From Syntrophaceae bacterium (GTDB lineage Bacteria > Desulfobacterota > Syntrophia > Syntrophales > PHBD01), in NCBI GenBank assembly GCA_013177825.1, contig JABLXX010000002.1, positions 558,001-622,000 on the forward strand: a stretch of DNA of 64,000 nt, written 5' to 3'. A model generated the notes under the pieces. That model had not been told where the DNA came from and made no database searches. It saw only the letters and a program-made list of their open reading frames with translations. The stretch's first letter is position 1; each line of letters begins with the position of its first letter. The position numbers and the translations under genes were made by a program. Positions 8,142-18,158 of this stretch are shown here, one piece after another.

Positions 8142-8951
8142 ATGGCCCGTTTACGCCCGGGGTTCCTTCCTGCGGTCCTGGCGGCGTTTCTGATCCTGGC
8201 CGCGGTCGTCCCCGCGGTTTTGGACGCCGCGAAGGACGGCCCCGAAACGGAGGTGCCGGTCCGGATGGCCCGGATCGTCCGGGAGTATCCCCACGACCCC
8301 GAAGCCTTTACCCAGGGACTGCTGTTTCATCAGGGGTTTCTCTACGAAAGCACGGGTCTCTATGGCCGGTCCGCCGTAAGGGAGGTGGCGCCGGAGAGCG
8401 GGGCTGTGCTGCGGATCCACCGGCTGCCGGGGGACCGGTTCGGCGAGGGGCTGGCCCGCTACGGGGAGCGCCTGATCCAGTTGACCTGGCGTTCCCGGGT
8501 CCTCCTCGTCTACGACCGGAAGACCTTCCGCTTCCTGGCCGAATTTCCCTATCCCCGGGAGGGCTGGGGACTGGCCAGCGACGGGAAGCGTCTCATGGCC
8601 AGCGACGGGACGGACCGACTGTACGTCCTCGATCCCCGGACGTTCCGGACGCTCCGGTCCGTCGCCGTGACCGACGCGGGCCGTCCGGTCGACCGGCTCA
8701 ACGAACTGGAGTTTGTGGACGGCCGGATCCTGGCAAATGTCTGGGAGAGCGACCGCATCGCCCGCATCGACCCGGATTCGGGACGGGTGGAAGGGTGGAT
8801 CGACCTGGCGCCCCTCCGGGAGCGTCTCCGGGGGACCGCCGCCGGGACGGCCAACGGGATCGCCTGGGACGCCGCCGGGCGCAGGCTCCTGGTGACCGGA
8901 AAGAACTGGCCCCTGCTGTTCGAGGTGAAGGCCGATCAGCCCCAAAGGTGA
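8142..8951 (+). CDS. Glutaminyl-peptide cyclotransferase (glutamine cyclotransferase, plant/bacterial type)
   Basis: 269 residues. An N-terminal signal peptide or anchor (residues 1-28, hydrophobic, ending AVLDAA) implies export. The remainder is a five-bladed propeller enzyme type that converts N-terminal glutamine to pyroglutamate. Motifs include PHDPEAFTQGLLF, LYESTGLYGRS, EGWGLASDG, NELEFVDGRILANVW and TANGIAWD, all characteristic of the family. The start at 8142 gives a proper signal peptide. It is followed after 6 bp by the antiporter gene, with which it should be co-transcribed; no functional relation is evident. Confidence 0.9.
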   Translation: MARLRPGFLPAVLAAFLILAAVVPAVLDAAKDGPETEVPVRMARIVREYPHDPEAFTQGLLFHQGFLYESTGLYGRSAVREVAPESGAVLRIHRLPGDRFGEGLARYGERLIQLTWRSRVLLVYDRKTFRFLAEFPYPREGWGLASDGKRLMASDGTDRLYVLDPRTFRTLRSVAVTDAGRPVDRLNELEFVDGRILANVWESDRIARIDPDSGRVEGWIDLAPLRERLRGTAAGTANGIAWDAAGRRLLVTGKNWPLLFEVKADQPQR

Positions 8952-8957
8952 ACCAGC

Positions 8958-10979
8958 ATGCCCCACGACCTGATGTCGGACATCCTGATCATTTTCGGCC
9001 TTTCCGTGGGGGTCCTCTTTCTCTTTGCGAAGATCCGCGTCCCCGCCCTGGTGGGATTCATCTTTACGGGGATGCTTGCCGGTCCCCACGGGTTGGGGCT
9101 CATCCACCAGGCGGAAAACGTGGAGATCCTGGCCGAGGTGGGGATTGTGGCCCTCCTGTTCACCATCGGGCTTGAGTTTTCCTTCCGTCACCTCGTGAAG
9201 ATCCGTCGCTCCGTCCTTTTCGGCGGGTCCCTCCAGGTGGGCCTCACAACCCTGGCCGGAGCCGGAATCGCGGCGCTGGCGGGCTTTCCCGTCGGCCAGT
9301 CGCTGTTCTTCGGCTTTCTCCTCTCCCTGAGCAGCACCGCCATCGTGCTCAAGGCCCTGCAGGACCGGGCCGAGCTGGATACGCCCCACGGCAGCGCCGC
9401 CCTGGGCATCCTCATTTTCCAGGACCTGGCCATCGTTCCCATGATCCTGCTGGTTCCCCTCCTCGCGGGAATGCAACGGGGCGCGGGACCCGACCTGTAC
9501 ATGGCGGTGGCCAAGGGCACCCTTGCGATCGCGGTCATCGCCGCCGGGGCGAAATGGATCGTCCCCTTCTGGCTTCACGCCGTCGCCCGCTCCCGGAGCC
9601 GCGAGCTCTTTCTGCTGGCGGTGATCCTCATCTGCCTGTCCGTCGCCTGGCTGACGAACCTGGCCGGACTGTCGCTCGCCCTGGGGGCGTTTCTCGCGGG
9701 ACTGATGATCTCCGAGTCGCCTTACAGCCACGAGGCGGTCGGCCATGTCCTGCCCTTCCGTGACGTCTTCACGAGCTTTTTCTTCGTCTCCGTCGGGATG
9801 CTCCTGGATATGGCGTTTTTCCTGGCCCAGCCGTTCCTCATCCTGGGATTGACCATCGCGGTCCTGCTCCTGAAGGAAGTGCTGGCGGCGGGAACCGTGG
9901 CGATCGAGGGGCGCCCGCTCCGGGTCGCCATCATGGCGGGCCTGGCGCTCAGCCAGATCGGAGAGTTCTCCTTCGTCCTGTCGAAGGTCGGCATGAACTA
10001 CGGCCTGATGAGCCCCCGGATGTACCAGATCTTCCTGGCCGTCTCGGTCTTCACCATGGCCCTGACCCCCTTCGTCATCGCCGGATCCCCGCGCCTGGCG
10101 CGCCTGATCCTGTCCTGGCCGCTGCCGGCGCGTTTCAAGAAGGGCGGCTCGCTGTATCACAGCCCGAAAGAGACCTTCCTGGGCGATCACCTGATCATTA
10201 TCGGATTCGGCCTGAACGGGCGGAACATCGCCCGGGCTGCCGGGCAGACGGGCATCCCCTACGTGATCCTCGAGACGAACCCGGACACGGTCCGGGAAGA
10301 GCGACGCGCCGGACTGCCCATCCATTACGGCGACGCCACCCATGAGGCGGTCCTGGATTCCGTGGGCGTCCGGTCGGCCCGGACGCTGGTTGTGGCCATC
10401 AACGATCCCACGGCGACCCGGAGGATCGTCGAACTGGCCCGCCGTCTCAATGGGCGGCTCCACATCATCGTGCGGACCCGGTATCTCGGCGAGATGGCTG
10501 CGCTCCACGAGTTGGGAGCCGACGAGGTGATTCCCGAGGAATTCGAGACGTCCATCGAGATCTTCGCCCGGGTCTTGAGGAAGTACCTCATCCCGAAGCC
10601 CGAGATCGACCGCTACGTCAGCGAAATCCGAACGGGCGGCTACGACATGCTCCGAGCCCTGGCACCCGAGGCGGGCGTCTGTACGGACCTCAGGATCTGC
10701 CTCCCCGACGCGGAGGTTGCCACGTTCCGGATTGAGGAGGAATCCGTGGCGGCCAGCCGGACCATCGGCGACATGGCCCTCCGGAAAAAGCACGGCGTGA
10801 CGATCCTGGCGATCCGGCGAGGTGACGAAATGCTCTACAATCCCGACCCCGCGATGCAGCTCTCCACCGGGGACATCCTGGTTTCCTTCGGTGCACCGGA
10901 GCAGACGGCCGCCGTGGCCGGTCTCTTCGCGGCGGGTGGACTTGAACCGGAGCGGGACGCGGGTGCGAAAAACTCCTGA
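8958..10979 (+). CDS. CPA2 family cation/proton antiporter with RCK domains (Kef-type)
   Basis: 673 residues. Residues 1-385 hold about twelve membrane segments of the monovalent cation:proton antiporter-2 family, with the conserved FTIGLEFS, SLSSTAIVLKAL and GAFLAGLMISES patterns. Residues about 410-525 form a TrkA-N/RCK nucleotide-binding domain (IIGFGLNGRNIARAAG). Residues about 570-655 form a TrkA-C domain ending in GDILVSFGAPEQ. It should exchange potassium or sodium for protons across the inner membrane, gated by NAD(H) or another ligand. It lies 6 bp after the cyclotransferase. Ion specificity cannot be read from sequence. Confidence 0.93.
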   Translation: MPHDLMSDILIIFGLSVGVLFLFAKIRVPALVGFIFTGMLAGPHGLGLIHQAENVEILAEVGIVALLFTIGLEFSFRHLVKIRRSVLFGGSLQVGLTTLAGAGIAALAGFPVGQSLFFGFLLSLSSTAIVLKALQDRAELDTPHGSAALGILIFQDLAIVPMILLVPLLAGMQRGAGPDLYMAVAKGTLAIAVIAAGAKWIVPFWLHAVARSRSRELFLLAVILICLSVAWLTNLAGLSLALGAFLAGLMISESPYSHEAVGHVLPFRDVFTSFFFVSVGMLLDMAFFLAQPFLILGLTIAVLLLKEVLAAGTVAIEGRPLRVAIMAGLALSQIGEFSFVLSKVGMNYGLMSPRMYQIFLAVSVFTMALTPFVIAGSPRLARLILSWPLPARFKKGGSLYHSPKETFLGDHLIIIGFGLNGRNIARAAGQTGIPYVILETNPDTVREERRAGLPIHYGDATHEAVLDSVGVRSARTLVVAINDPTATRRIVELARRLNGRLHIIVRTRYLGEMAALHELGADEVIPEEFETSIEIFARVLRKYLIPKPEIDRYVSEIRTGGYDMLRALAPEAGVCTDLRICLPDAEVATFRIEEESVAASRTIGDMALRKKHGVTILAIRRGDEMLYNPDPAMQLSTGDILVSFGAPEQTAAVAGLFAAGGLEPERDAGAKNS

Positions 10980-11022
10980 TGGATTCCCGCCGCGCGGCAG
11001 ACCACTGGAACCTGCGGCGCCC

Positions 11023-11051
11023 TTGACGGCGTCTTGCGCCGGGGGTAAGGT
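11023..11051 (+). promoter_or_regulatory. Possible sigma-70 promoter for the patatin gene
   Basis: TTGACG at 11023-11028, a 17-bp spacer and TAAGGT at 11046-11051, 82 bp upstream of the start codon. The -10 box is weak. Confidence 0.3.
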
Positions 11052-11132
11052 GGAGGCGCCTCCCGGCGCCGGAAGCGGATTGACGGATGCCGGGCGGGAT
11101 AAGCGAAAAGAACGGGCGGAAGGAGTTGTGAC

Positions 11133-12071
11133 ATGAGGTGGACGGGGAAGAAGGTTGCCCTGGCCCTGGGCGGCGGCGGCGTGCGGGGATTCTCACACGT
11201 GGGTGTGCTCGCCGTCTTCGAACAGGAACGGATCGACATCGACCTGATCGCCGGCACCAGCGCCGGGGCCCTCATCGGCGGGGCCTACGCCGCGGGTTCT
11301 TCCCCGAAGGAGATCCAGAAACGGATCGATGAATACATCGCCTCTCCCGCGTTCCAGGACTCGGAGCTCAAGGCCATCGGCCTCTCGGTCAGTCCCGTTG
11401 AGAATTCCGGCCGGCTGACACAGCTCCAGACGTACCTGAGAGGCCGTTATTACATGCTCCGTTCCGTCTTCCGGCCCTCGATCCTGCCGCCCAAGGATTT
11501 CGCTTCTCTCATCGACTTCTTTATCCCCGATATCGACATCCGCGACACGCGTGTTCCCTTTCTCACCGTCGCCACGGACCTGCTGAAGGGGCAGGAAGTC
11601 GTCTTTTCCGAGGGGTCCCTTCGCCAGGCCGTCCTGGCGAGCTGCTCCGTTCCCGGGGCCGTCGAGCCCGTCCGCTGGGGAGAATGGCTCCTCGCGGACG
11701 GGGGCATCACGAGCCTGGTCCCTGTCCGGGCGGCCCGGAAGGCCGGGGCCGACGTAGTCATCGCCGTGGTGGTCGATCGGGATCCCCTGGAGACGGCACA
11801 GTTCGAGACGGCCCAGGACGTCTTTTACCGGGCCGGCGAGATCACCTCGGACCGCCTGCAGGCGGAGGAACTGCGGGACGCGGACGTTGTCATCCGGCCC
11901 CGGGTGGGGGACCTGCACTGGATGGACTTTACCCGCGCCCGGGACCTCATGCGGATCGGGCAGGAAGCCACCCTGGAGGCGCTTGGGAAAATCGAGGAAG
12001 CACTCCCGGTTTATAAGCGGGCTTATCGGTTGGCGGGACGGATAGTGCCGTCCTTGCGCAAGCGGGTGTAA
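11133..12071 (+). CDS. Patatin-like phospholipase (RssA-type)
   Basis: 312 residues with a complete patatin domain. The oxyanion loop is GGGGVRGF (residues 13-20), the nucleophile elbow GTSAG has Ser43, and the catalytic-dyad Asp189 lies in LLADGGI. No signal peptide is present, so it is predicted to be a cytoplasmic or membrane-associated lipid acyl hydrolase. A start 31 bases after AAGGAG in GGCGGAAGGAGTTGTGACATG is well supported. The stop codon coincides with the first bases of a family A palindrome, which may serve as its 3' end. Confidence 0.9.
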   Translation: MRWTGKKVALALGGGGVRGFSHVGVLAVFEQERIDIDLIAGTSAGALIGGAYAAGSSPKEIQKRIDEYIASPAFQDSELKAIGLSVSPVENSGRLTQLQTYLRGRYYMLRSVFRPSILPPKDFASLIDFFIPDIDIRDTRVPFLTVATDLLKGQEVVFSEGSLRQAVLASCSVPGAVEPVRWGEWLLADGGITSLVPVRAARKAGADVVIAVVVDRDPLETAQFETAQDVFYRAGEITSDRLQAEELRDADVVIRPRVGDLHWMDFTRARDLMRIGQEATLEALGKIEEALPVYKRAYRLAGRIVPSLRKRV

Positions 12072-12193
12072 GGCCGCTGAAAAAGGGCCGCCTGCGGCGT
12101 TGCCCTCATTCCGTAACGCTCGACGTACGATAAAGTACGCCTCGCGTCCCGGAATTTCGGGCGCCTTGCATTCAACCCTTTTTGAGCGGCCTT
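12070..12193. repeat. Palindromic repeat family A, copy 3 (full length)
   Basis: A 124-bp palindrome with 18-bp terminal arms: AAGGCCGCTGAAAAAGGG at 12070-12087 and its complement, with one mismatch, at 12176-12193. The outer arm differs from copy 1 but both arms changed together. The first bases form the patatin stop codon. Confidence 0.85.
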
Positions 12194-12208
12194 TACGTTG
12201 AAGGTGGG

Positions 12209-12274
12209 CAGGCTGTTGAAAAACGCCCGTCTGCTTCGTTTCCCTCATCCCTCGCCGCTCGACGTACGAAAAAC
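12209..12274. repeat. Repeat family A, copy 4 (left half only)
   Basis: CAGGCTGTTGAAAAACGCCC begins a half-element that stops after the central dyad CTCGACGTACGAAAAA. The right arm is missing. It lies 38 bp before the alpha-2-macroglobulin start. Confidence 0.75.
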
Positions 12275-12311
12275 CATTGGATCCCATCAAAATCAAGAAA
12301 GGGGGATCGTC

Positions 12312-15300
12312 ATGATTTCCGGACACTCGAATCCATCCCGTCGCCCGGCGGGACTTCTTCTCGTTTTCCTGTCGCTCCTGCTGATTCTTTCCGCGGGGCC
12401 GGACGCCTGGGCCGCCGCTCCGGGGGTCGAGCAGTTCAGCCCCCAGGGAAACGTGCGGAACGTCCGGCAGGTGGCCGTCCGCTTCGGCACCGCCATGGTG
12501 TCCCTCGGCGACCCTCGCCTGGAGGATCCGTTCACGGTGTCCTGCCCGGAAAAGGGCGGCGGCCGCTGGGTGGATCCGCGGAACTGGGCCTATGACTTTG
12601 CCCGCGACCTGCCGTCGGGAATCCTTTGCCGCTTCGAGCTGAAGCAGGGCCTGAAGGACCTGGAGGGCCGCACGCTCCCGCCGGCGCAGGCCTTTTCCTT
12701 CTCCACGGGCGGCCCCGCCGTCCTGCGATCCTGGCCGGAGGAGGGCAGCGAAAGCATCCAGGCGGACCAGGCCTTCGTCCTTCTCCTCGACGGGGAGGCC
12801 GACGAGGAATCGATCCTGAAGCACGCCTACTTTTCCGTCGCGGGGATTGGAGACAGGATCGGGATCACAATCCTGTCGGGCGAAGAACGGGTGGCCATCC
12901 TGAAGGCCCTGGGCCTTCAGAAACAGGGAAAGAAGGTGCTCGTGATCCGGGCGCGGCGCATGTTTCCCGACGTGACGGCGGTCAACCTCGTCTGGCAGGG
13001 TGGCATCCTGTCCCGGACGGGGCTGGCCCGGGACAAGGACCAGGTCCTTGCCTTCAAAACCCGCGGCCCCTTCCGGGCGGAGTTCCGCTGCTCCCGGGAG
13101 AAGCCGGACCGGTCCTGCATCCCCCTCTTGCCGATGGGGGTGCGATTCTCGTCTCCGGTACCCGCGGCGGCCCTCGGCAAGATCACCCTCCGGACGAAGG
13201 CGGGACGGGTCTTCAAGCCCCGCATCCGGTCCGATGAAGAGGACTCCGGCCATGTCGAACGCGCCCTCTTCGAGGGACCGTTTCCCCAGGGGAGCGATTT
13301 CACGCTGACCCTGCCGCCGGACCTCCGGGACGACGCCGGCCGTTCCCTGAGCAACGCCGCCCAGTTTCCCCTGGCCGTGAAGACCGATTCGTACCCGCCC
13401 CTGGCAAAATTCGCCGGGCGGTTCGGCATCGTGGAAAGCCGCGCCGGGGCGCTCCTGCCCCTGACGGTGCGGAACCTGGAGGCGGATCTGGCCGCCCAGC
13501 TTCTCCGGGTGGAGAAGAGGCCGGGGCAGCCGGGTCCGGAAGTGAGATCCGCGGAGCCTGCCGGAAAGAAAAAGACGGTCCTCGACCAGCGCCTCTCCGG
13601 CAAGATCCGCCCGATCGAGTCGGGCCAGGAGGCCCAGGTCATTCGCTGGCTCTATCGCGTCGCCGCGGCGAAGCGGGAGGCTCCCGTCCTGAAAGAGGAA
13701 AAGGGCGTCCGGACGCTGCCCGTCTCCATGCCGGCGGGACAGCAGGCCACGCAGGTCGTGGGTCTGAAGATGCCGGGACCGGGATTCTATGTCGTGGAGA
13801 TGGAGAGCCGGATCCTCGGGGAGCGCCTCCTGGACAAGCCGGCGCCGCTCTATGTTCCCGCCGCCGCCCTGGTGACGAACCTGGCGGCCCACTTCATGTG
13901 GGGCCGCGAGTCGTCCCTCGTCTGGGTGACCACCCTGGACAAGGGCGCCCCCGTGAAGGGCGCCGCCGTGGCGCTCCGGGACTGCTCGGGCCGCCCGGTC
14001 TGGGAGGGAAAGACCGGTCCCGACGGGATCGCCCTCATCCGGAAGGCCCTCCCGCGGGAAAACCAGCTTCCCCGCTGCAAGGGGGAAACGAACTGGGAAG
14101 AGTCCTCCAGGGCCCTGTCGGACATCCACGGCGGCCTTTTCGTCTTCGCCCGGTCGGGCGCCGACATGACCTTCACCCACTCGAGCTGGAATGACGGCAT
14201 CGAGCCCTGGCGTTTCAACATTCCGACGGGCTCGGGCGGCTCCGAGGGGGCCATCGCCGCACATACGATCCTCGACCGGACCCTCTTCCGGGCCGGCGAG
14301 ACGGTCCACATGAAGCACGTGATCCGGCTCCGGACGAGCGAAGGGTTCGTGTTTCCCGGGGCCGCTTCGATGCCGAAGGAGCTGGTGATCGAGCACCGGG
14401 GAACCGGTCAGGAGTACCGGCTGCCCCTGGCCTGGCAGCCCGGAGGACTGGCTGTGAACGTCTGGCCGATCCCGCAGGGGGCGAAGCTCGGCCTTTACGA
14501 CGTATCCCTCGCCATGAGCGGCAAGCACGGGATGAGACGGACCTCCGGCACCTTCCGGGTGGAGGAGTTCCGGGTGCCGCTCATGAAAGCGACCGTCCAG
14601 GGCCCCCGGGAGCCCCTCGTGAACGCCCGGCAGGCCGACGTGGACCTCTCGGCTTCCTATCTGTCCGGAGGCGGCGCCAACGGCCTGTCCGTGAAACTCC
14701 GCGGGGAGGTGCGCCCCCGGAACATCTCCTTTCCCGACTGGGAGGGATACGAGTTCAGCGGGGAGCCGCCGGAGGAGGGGGTGACCGAGCGGCACCGACG
14801 GGAGTTCATGGCGGATGAGGATGAAACGGATACGGAGCGGGCGGAACTGGAGCGGGACGGCGAACGTTCAAAGGGCCGGCTGGCCGTACAGGATCTGATT
14901 CTGGGTACCGGCGGGACCATCCGGACCCGGATCGCGGACCTGCCGGCGGCGGACCGGCCCCAGGAAATCCATCTGGAGATGGAGTTCCGGGATCCCAACG
15001 GTGAGGTGCAGACCGCCGCGACAAACGTTCCCCTCTATCCCTCGCGGCGGCTGGTCGGCATCCAACCCGAGTCCTGGGCGGCTTCCCAGGAGAGCCTGCG
15101 CTACCGTGTGGCGGTGGTGGACCTCCGGGGCCGGGCCGTTCCCGACGCCGAGGTGTCCGTCGATCTCTACACCCGGAAGGTCCTGAGCCACCGGGTCCGC
15201 CTCGTCGGCGGATTTTACGCCTACCGGAGCAGTGTCGAGGTAACGAAGGTCGGCCGGCACTGCTCCGGCCGGACCGATAAAAACGGCCGGCTGATCTGCG

Positions 15301-18086
15301 AGGGGCCCGTATCCCAGTCGGGAAGCCTGATCCTGGCGGCCCGGACGGCCGACGAGCAGGGGAACGCGGCCCAGTCCCGGCGCACCGTCTGGGTGGCCGG
15401 AAAGGAGGACTGGTGGTTCGAGGCCGGAAACGACGACCGGATGGACGTCCTGCCGGAGCGGCGGCACTACGAGCCGGGGGAGACGGCCCGCTTCCAGGTG
15501 AGGATGCCCTTCCGGAAGGCCACGGTCCTGGTGGCGGTCGAGCGGGAGGGGGTCCTGGAGGCGTTCACGAGGACGCTCTCCGGCAAGGGGCCCGTCCTCG
15601 AGGTCCCCGTCGGGGAACGCTGGGCGCCCAATGTCTTCGTATCCGTCCTGGCCGTGCGGGGCCGCACCGGGACACCGGCCCCGACGGCCCTGTTCGATGC
15701 CGGGAAGCCTTCCTGGCGCTTCGGCATCGGCGAGATCCAGGTGGGCTGGAAGGCCCACGAGCTCAAGGTCCAGGTCCTTCCGGAGCGGGAGACCTATCGC
15801 ATCCGCGAACGGGCGGGGGTGAAGATCCGGGTCTCCCGGGCCGACGGCCGGCCCCTTCCGAAAGGGGCGGAAGCGGCCGTCGCCGCGGTGGACCGGGGCC
15901 TGCTGCAGCTCCTGGACAACGACAGCTGGAGGCTTCTGGAGGTGATGATGGCCCGCCGGTCCTGCGAAGTGACCACCTCCACGGCCCAGTCGATGATCCT
16001 GGGGAAGCGCCACTTCGGGCTGAAGGCGATGCCCCACGGGGGAGGCGGGGGCAAGCAGGTGACCCGGGAGCTCTTCGATACGCTTCTCTTCTGGAACGGG
16101 CGGGTCACCCTGGACGAGCGGGGGGAGGCCTTCGTGACGATCCCCCTGAACGACTCCCTGACGAGCTTCCGCATTGCCGCGGTGGCCCTGGCGGGTCCGG
16201 ACCTCTTCGGGAGCGGCGGCGCGGACATCCGGACGACCCAGGACCTGATGGCCCTCTCGGGCCTGCCGCCCCTGGCGCGTGAAGGGGACCGCTTCGATGC
16301 GACCTTCACCCTGAGGAACACGACGGATCGACCCCTCGATGCGGAGGCCGTCCTCGCGGTCGAGGGGCTTCGCGACCGGCCGGAGACGAGGCGCGTGAAG
16401 ATCCCCGCCGGGTCCGCCCTGGACGTCGTCTGGTCTCTCTCCGTTCCCGCCGGGGTCAGGACTCTCCGTTACGAGCTCGAGGTCCGTGAGGTGGGCGGCG
16501 CCGCGGCGGATCGCCTGAAGATCCAGCAGCGAGTCGTCGAGGCAGTCCCGGTGCGGGCCTTCCAGGGGACCCTGGAGCAGCTCCGCCCGGAGGTCCGGGT
16601 TCCCGTGGAGAAGCCTGCGGACGCCCTGGCCGGCCGCGGCGGCCTGCAAGTCAGTCTCCGGCCCCGGCTGGGGGAAGGGCTGGAAGGGGTGCGGGACTAC
16701 ATGGAGCGGTACCCCTATACATGCCTGGAACAACGGGTCTCCCGGGCGGTCGTCCTGGGAGACCGGGGCCTCTGGCAGTCCATCGTGAACGTCCTGCCGT
16801 CGTATCTGGATTCGGACGGTCTCCTCAAATATTTCCCGGGGATGATCCTGGGGAGCGACGTCCTGACGTCCTACGTCCTGTCGGTGACGCACGAGGCGGG
16901 CCTGTCCCTTCCAGACAGCCTGAAGGAGCGGATCAGCCGGGGGCTGGGTGAATTCCTGGCCGGCCGGGTGAGGAGGGCCGGGAGCCTCCCCACGGCGGAC
17001 CTGGCCATCCGGAAGGTCGCCGCCGCGGAGGCCCTGTCCCGGTACGGGAAGCTTGACGTCCAGGCACTGACGGCCATTCCGGTGGACCTGGAGCTGTGGC
17101 CCACCTCGGCGGTCATCGACTGGATCCGCCTGCTCCAGCGCCTCGAGGGCCACGCCGGACGGGAAGCGAGCCTCAAGGAGGCCTTGAAGATCCTCCGGGC
17201 CCGCTTGAGCCTGCAGGGAACCGTCCTCGCGTTCTCGACGGAGCGAAGCGACGGGCTCTGGTGGCTCATGGCCTCGGCGGACGCCAATGCCGCCAGGGCC
17301 ATGCTGGCCCTCCTCCCCGAGAGCGGCTGGCGGGAAGACATGCCCCGGCTGGCCAAGGGATTCCTGGGGCGGATGAAGCGTGGGCGGTGGGACACCACCG
17401 TGGCCAACGCCTGGGGGATCCTCGCGGCCCGCGGTTTTTCGTCGCAATACGAGAAGGATCCCGTGGCGGGCGCGACGACGGCGGGTCTGGGAGCGGCGGC
17501 GAAAAGCCTCGATTGGGCGTCTACGCCCCGGGGAGGCGTCCTTGCCCTGCCGTGGCCACGGGGGGCGGACTCCCTCCGGCTGGTCCACCAGGGCGGCGGA
17601 GCCCCTTGGGCGGAGGTCCGCAGCCTGGCCGCGGTGCCCCTGAAGAAGCCCTTCTCGGCGGGCTACCGGGTGACCCGGACGGTCCATGCGATGGAGCAGA
17701 AGAAGAAAGGGGCCTGGAGTGCCGGAGACGTTCTCCGGGTGAAACTGGAGATGGACGCCGCCGCCGACATGACCTGGGTCGTCGTGAGCGATCCCGTCCC
17801 GGCGGGGGCCTCGATCCTGCGGACGGAGCTCGGCGGAGGATCGTCCCTCCTCCTGGCGGGGGAGCAGTCCCGGGGATACGCCTGGCCGGCCTTCACGGAG
17901 AAGTCCTTCGAGGCGTGCCGGTTCTATTACGAGTATGTGCCGAAGGGGAAGTGGTCCGTGGAGTACACCCTGCGGCTGAACAATGCCGGGACGTTCCAGC
18001 TGCCGCCGACGCGGGTGGAGGCCCTCTATGCTCCCGAGATGTTCGGCGAGGCGCCGAACGGGATCCTGAAGGTCGGGACGCCGTGA
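12312..18086 (+). CDS. Bacterial alpha-2-macroglobulin family protein
   Basis: 1924 residues, exported. A signal peptide covers about residues 1-35 (hydrophobic LLLVFLSLLLILSAG, cleavage after AWA). Several macroglobulin MG domains follow. The bait/MG7-8 region and the thioester domain are visible, with the thioester motif CLEQ at C1471-Q1474. The C-terminal receptor-like domain ends near residue 1920. Such proteins trap attacking proteases in the periplasm by covalent thioester capture. There is no lipobox, unlike E. coli YfhM, so it may be soluble or held differently. The ATG at 12312 follows AAAGGGGGA; the longer frame from 12198 runs through a repeat and is rejected. It is followed at 72 bp by pbpC, the conserved partner arrangement. 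Confidence 0.93.
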   Translation: MISGHSNPSRRPAGLLLVFLSLLLILSAGPDAWAAAPGVEQFSPQGNVRNVRQVAVRFGTAMVSLGDPRLEDPFTVSCPEKGGGRWVDPRNWAYDFARDLPSGILCRFELKQGLKDLEGRTLPPAQAFSFSTGGPAVLRSWPEEGSESIQADQAFVLLLDGEADEESILKHAYFSVAGIGDRIGITILSGEERVAILKALGLQKQGKKVLVIRARRMFPDVTAVNLVWQGGILSRTGLARDKDQVLAFKTRGPFRAEFRCSREKPDRSCIPLLPMGVRFSSPVPAAALGKITLRTKAGRVFKPRIRSDEEDSGHVERALFEGPFPQGSDFTLTLPPDLRDDAGRSLSNAAQFPLAVKTDSYPPLAKFAGRFGIVESRAGALLPLTVRNLEADLAAQLLRVEKRPGQPGPEVRSAEPAGKKKTVLDQRLSGKIRPIESGQEAQVIRWLYRVAAAKREAPVLKEEKGVRTLPVSMPAGQQATQVVGLKMPGPGFYVVEMESRILGERLLDKPAPLYVPAAALVTNLAAHFMWGRESSLVWVTTLDKGAPVKGAAVALRDCSGRPVWEGKTGPDGIALIRKALPRENQLPRCKGETNWEESSRALSDIHGGLFVFARSGADMTFTHSSWNDGIEPWRFNIPTGSGGSEGAIAAHTILDRTLFRAGETVHMKHVIRLRTSEGFVFPGAASMPKELVIEHRGTGQEYRLPLAWQPGGLAVNVWPIPQGAKLGLYDVSLAMSGKHGMRRTSGTFRVEEFRVPLMKATVQGPREPLVNARQADVDLSASYLSGGGANGLSVKLRGEVRPRNISFPDWEGYEFSGEPPEEGVTERHRREFMADEDETDTERAELERDGERSKGRLAVQDLILGTGGTIRTRIADLPAADRPQEIHLEMEFRDPNGEVQTAATNVPLYPSRRLVGIQPESWAASQESLRYRVAVVDLRGRAVPDAEVSVDLYTRKVLSHRVRLVGGFYAYRSSVEVTKVGRHCSGRTDKNGRLICEGPVSQSGSLILAARTADEQGNAAQSRRTVWVAGKEDWWFEAGNDDRMDVLPERRHYEPGETARFQVRMPFRKATVLVAVEREGVLEAFTRTLSGKGPVLEVPVGERWAPNVFVSVLAVRGRTGTPAPTALFDAGKPSWRFGIGEIQVGWKAHELKVQVLPERETYRIRERAGVKIRVSRADGRPLPKGAEAAVAAVDRGLLQLLDNDSWRLLEVMMARRSCEVTTSTAQSMILGKRHFGLKAMPHGGGGGKQVTRELFDTLLFWNGRVTLDERGEAFVTIPLNDSLTSFRIAAVALAGPDLFGSGGADIRTTQDLMALSGLPPLAREGDRFDATFTLRNTTDRPLDAEAVLAVEGLRDRPETRRVKIPAGSALDVVWSLSVPAGVRTLRYELEVREVGGAAADRLKIQQRVVEAVPVRAFQGTLEQLRPEVRVPVEKPADALAGRGGLQVSLRPRLGEGLEGVRDYMERYPYTCLEQRVSRAVVLGDRGLWQSIVNVLPSYLDSDGLLKYFPGMILGSDVLTSYVLSVTHEAGLSLPDSLKERISRGLGEFLAGRVRRAGSLPTADLAIRKVAAAEALSRYGKLDVQALTAIPVDLELWPTSAVIDWIRLLQRLEGHAGREASLKEALKILRARLSLQGTVLAFSTERSDGLWWLMASADANAARAMLALLPESGWREDMPRLAKGFLGRMKRGRWDTTVANAWGILAARGFSSQYEKDPVAGATTAGLGAAAKSLDWASTPRGGVLALPWPRGADSLRLVHQGGGAPWAEVRSLAAVPLKKPFSAGYRVTRTVHAMEQKKKGAWSAGDVLRVKLEMDAAADMTWVVVSDPVPAGASILRTELGGGSSLLLAGEQSRGYAWPAFTEKSFEACRFYYEYVPKGKWSVEYTLRLNNAGTFQLPPTRVEALYAPEMFGEAPNGILKVGTP

Positions 18087-18158
18087 GGCGGGTCCGGAGG
18101 TACTGCGGGATGGGATGCCCGGTGCCGGTGAATCGGCCTCCCCGCGGGCGATGAAGCG

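Noticed and set aside
11193-14795. 1200-codon minus-strand frame across patatin and alpha-2-macroglobulin
   Set aside because: No recognisable domain and antisense to well-supported genes.
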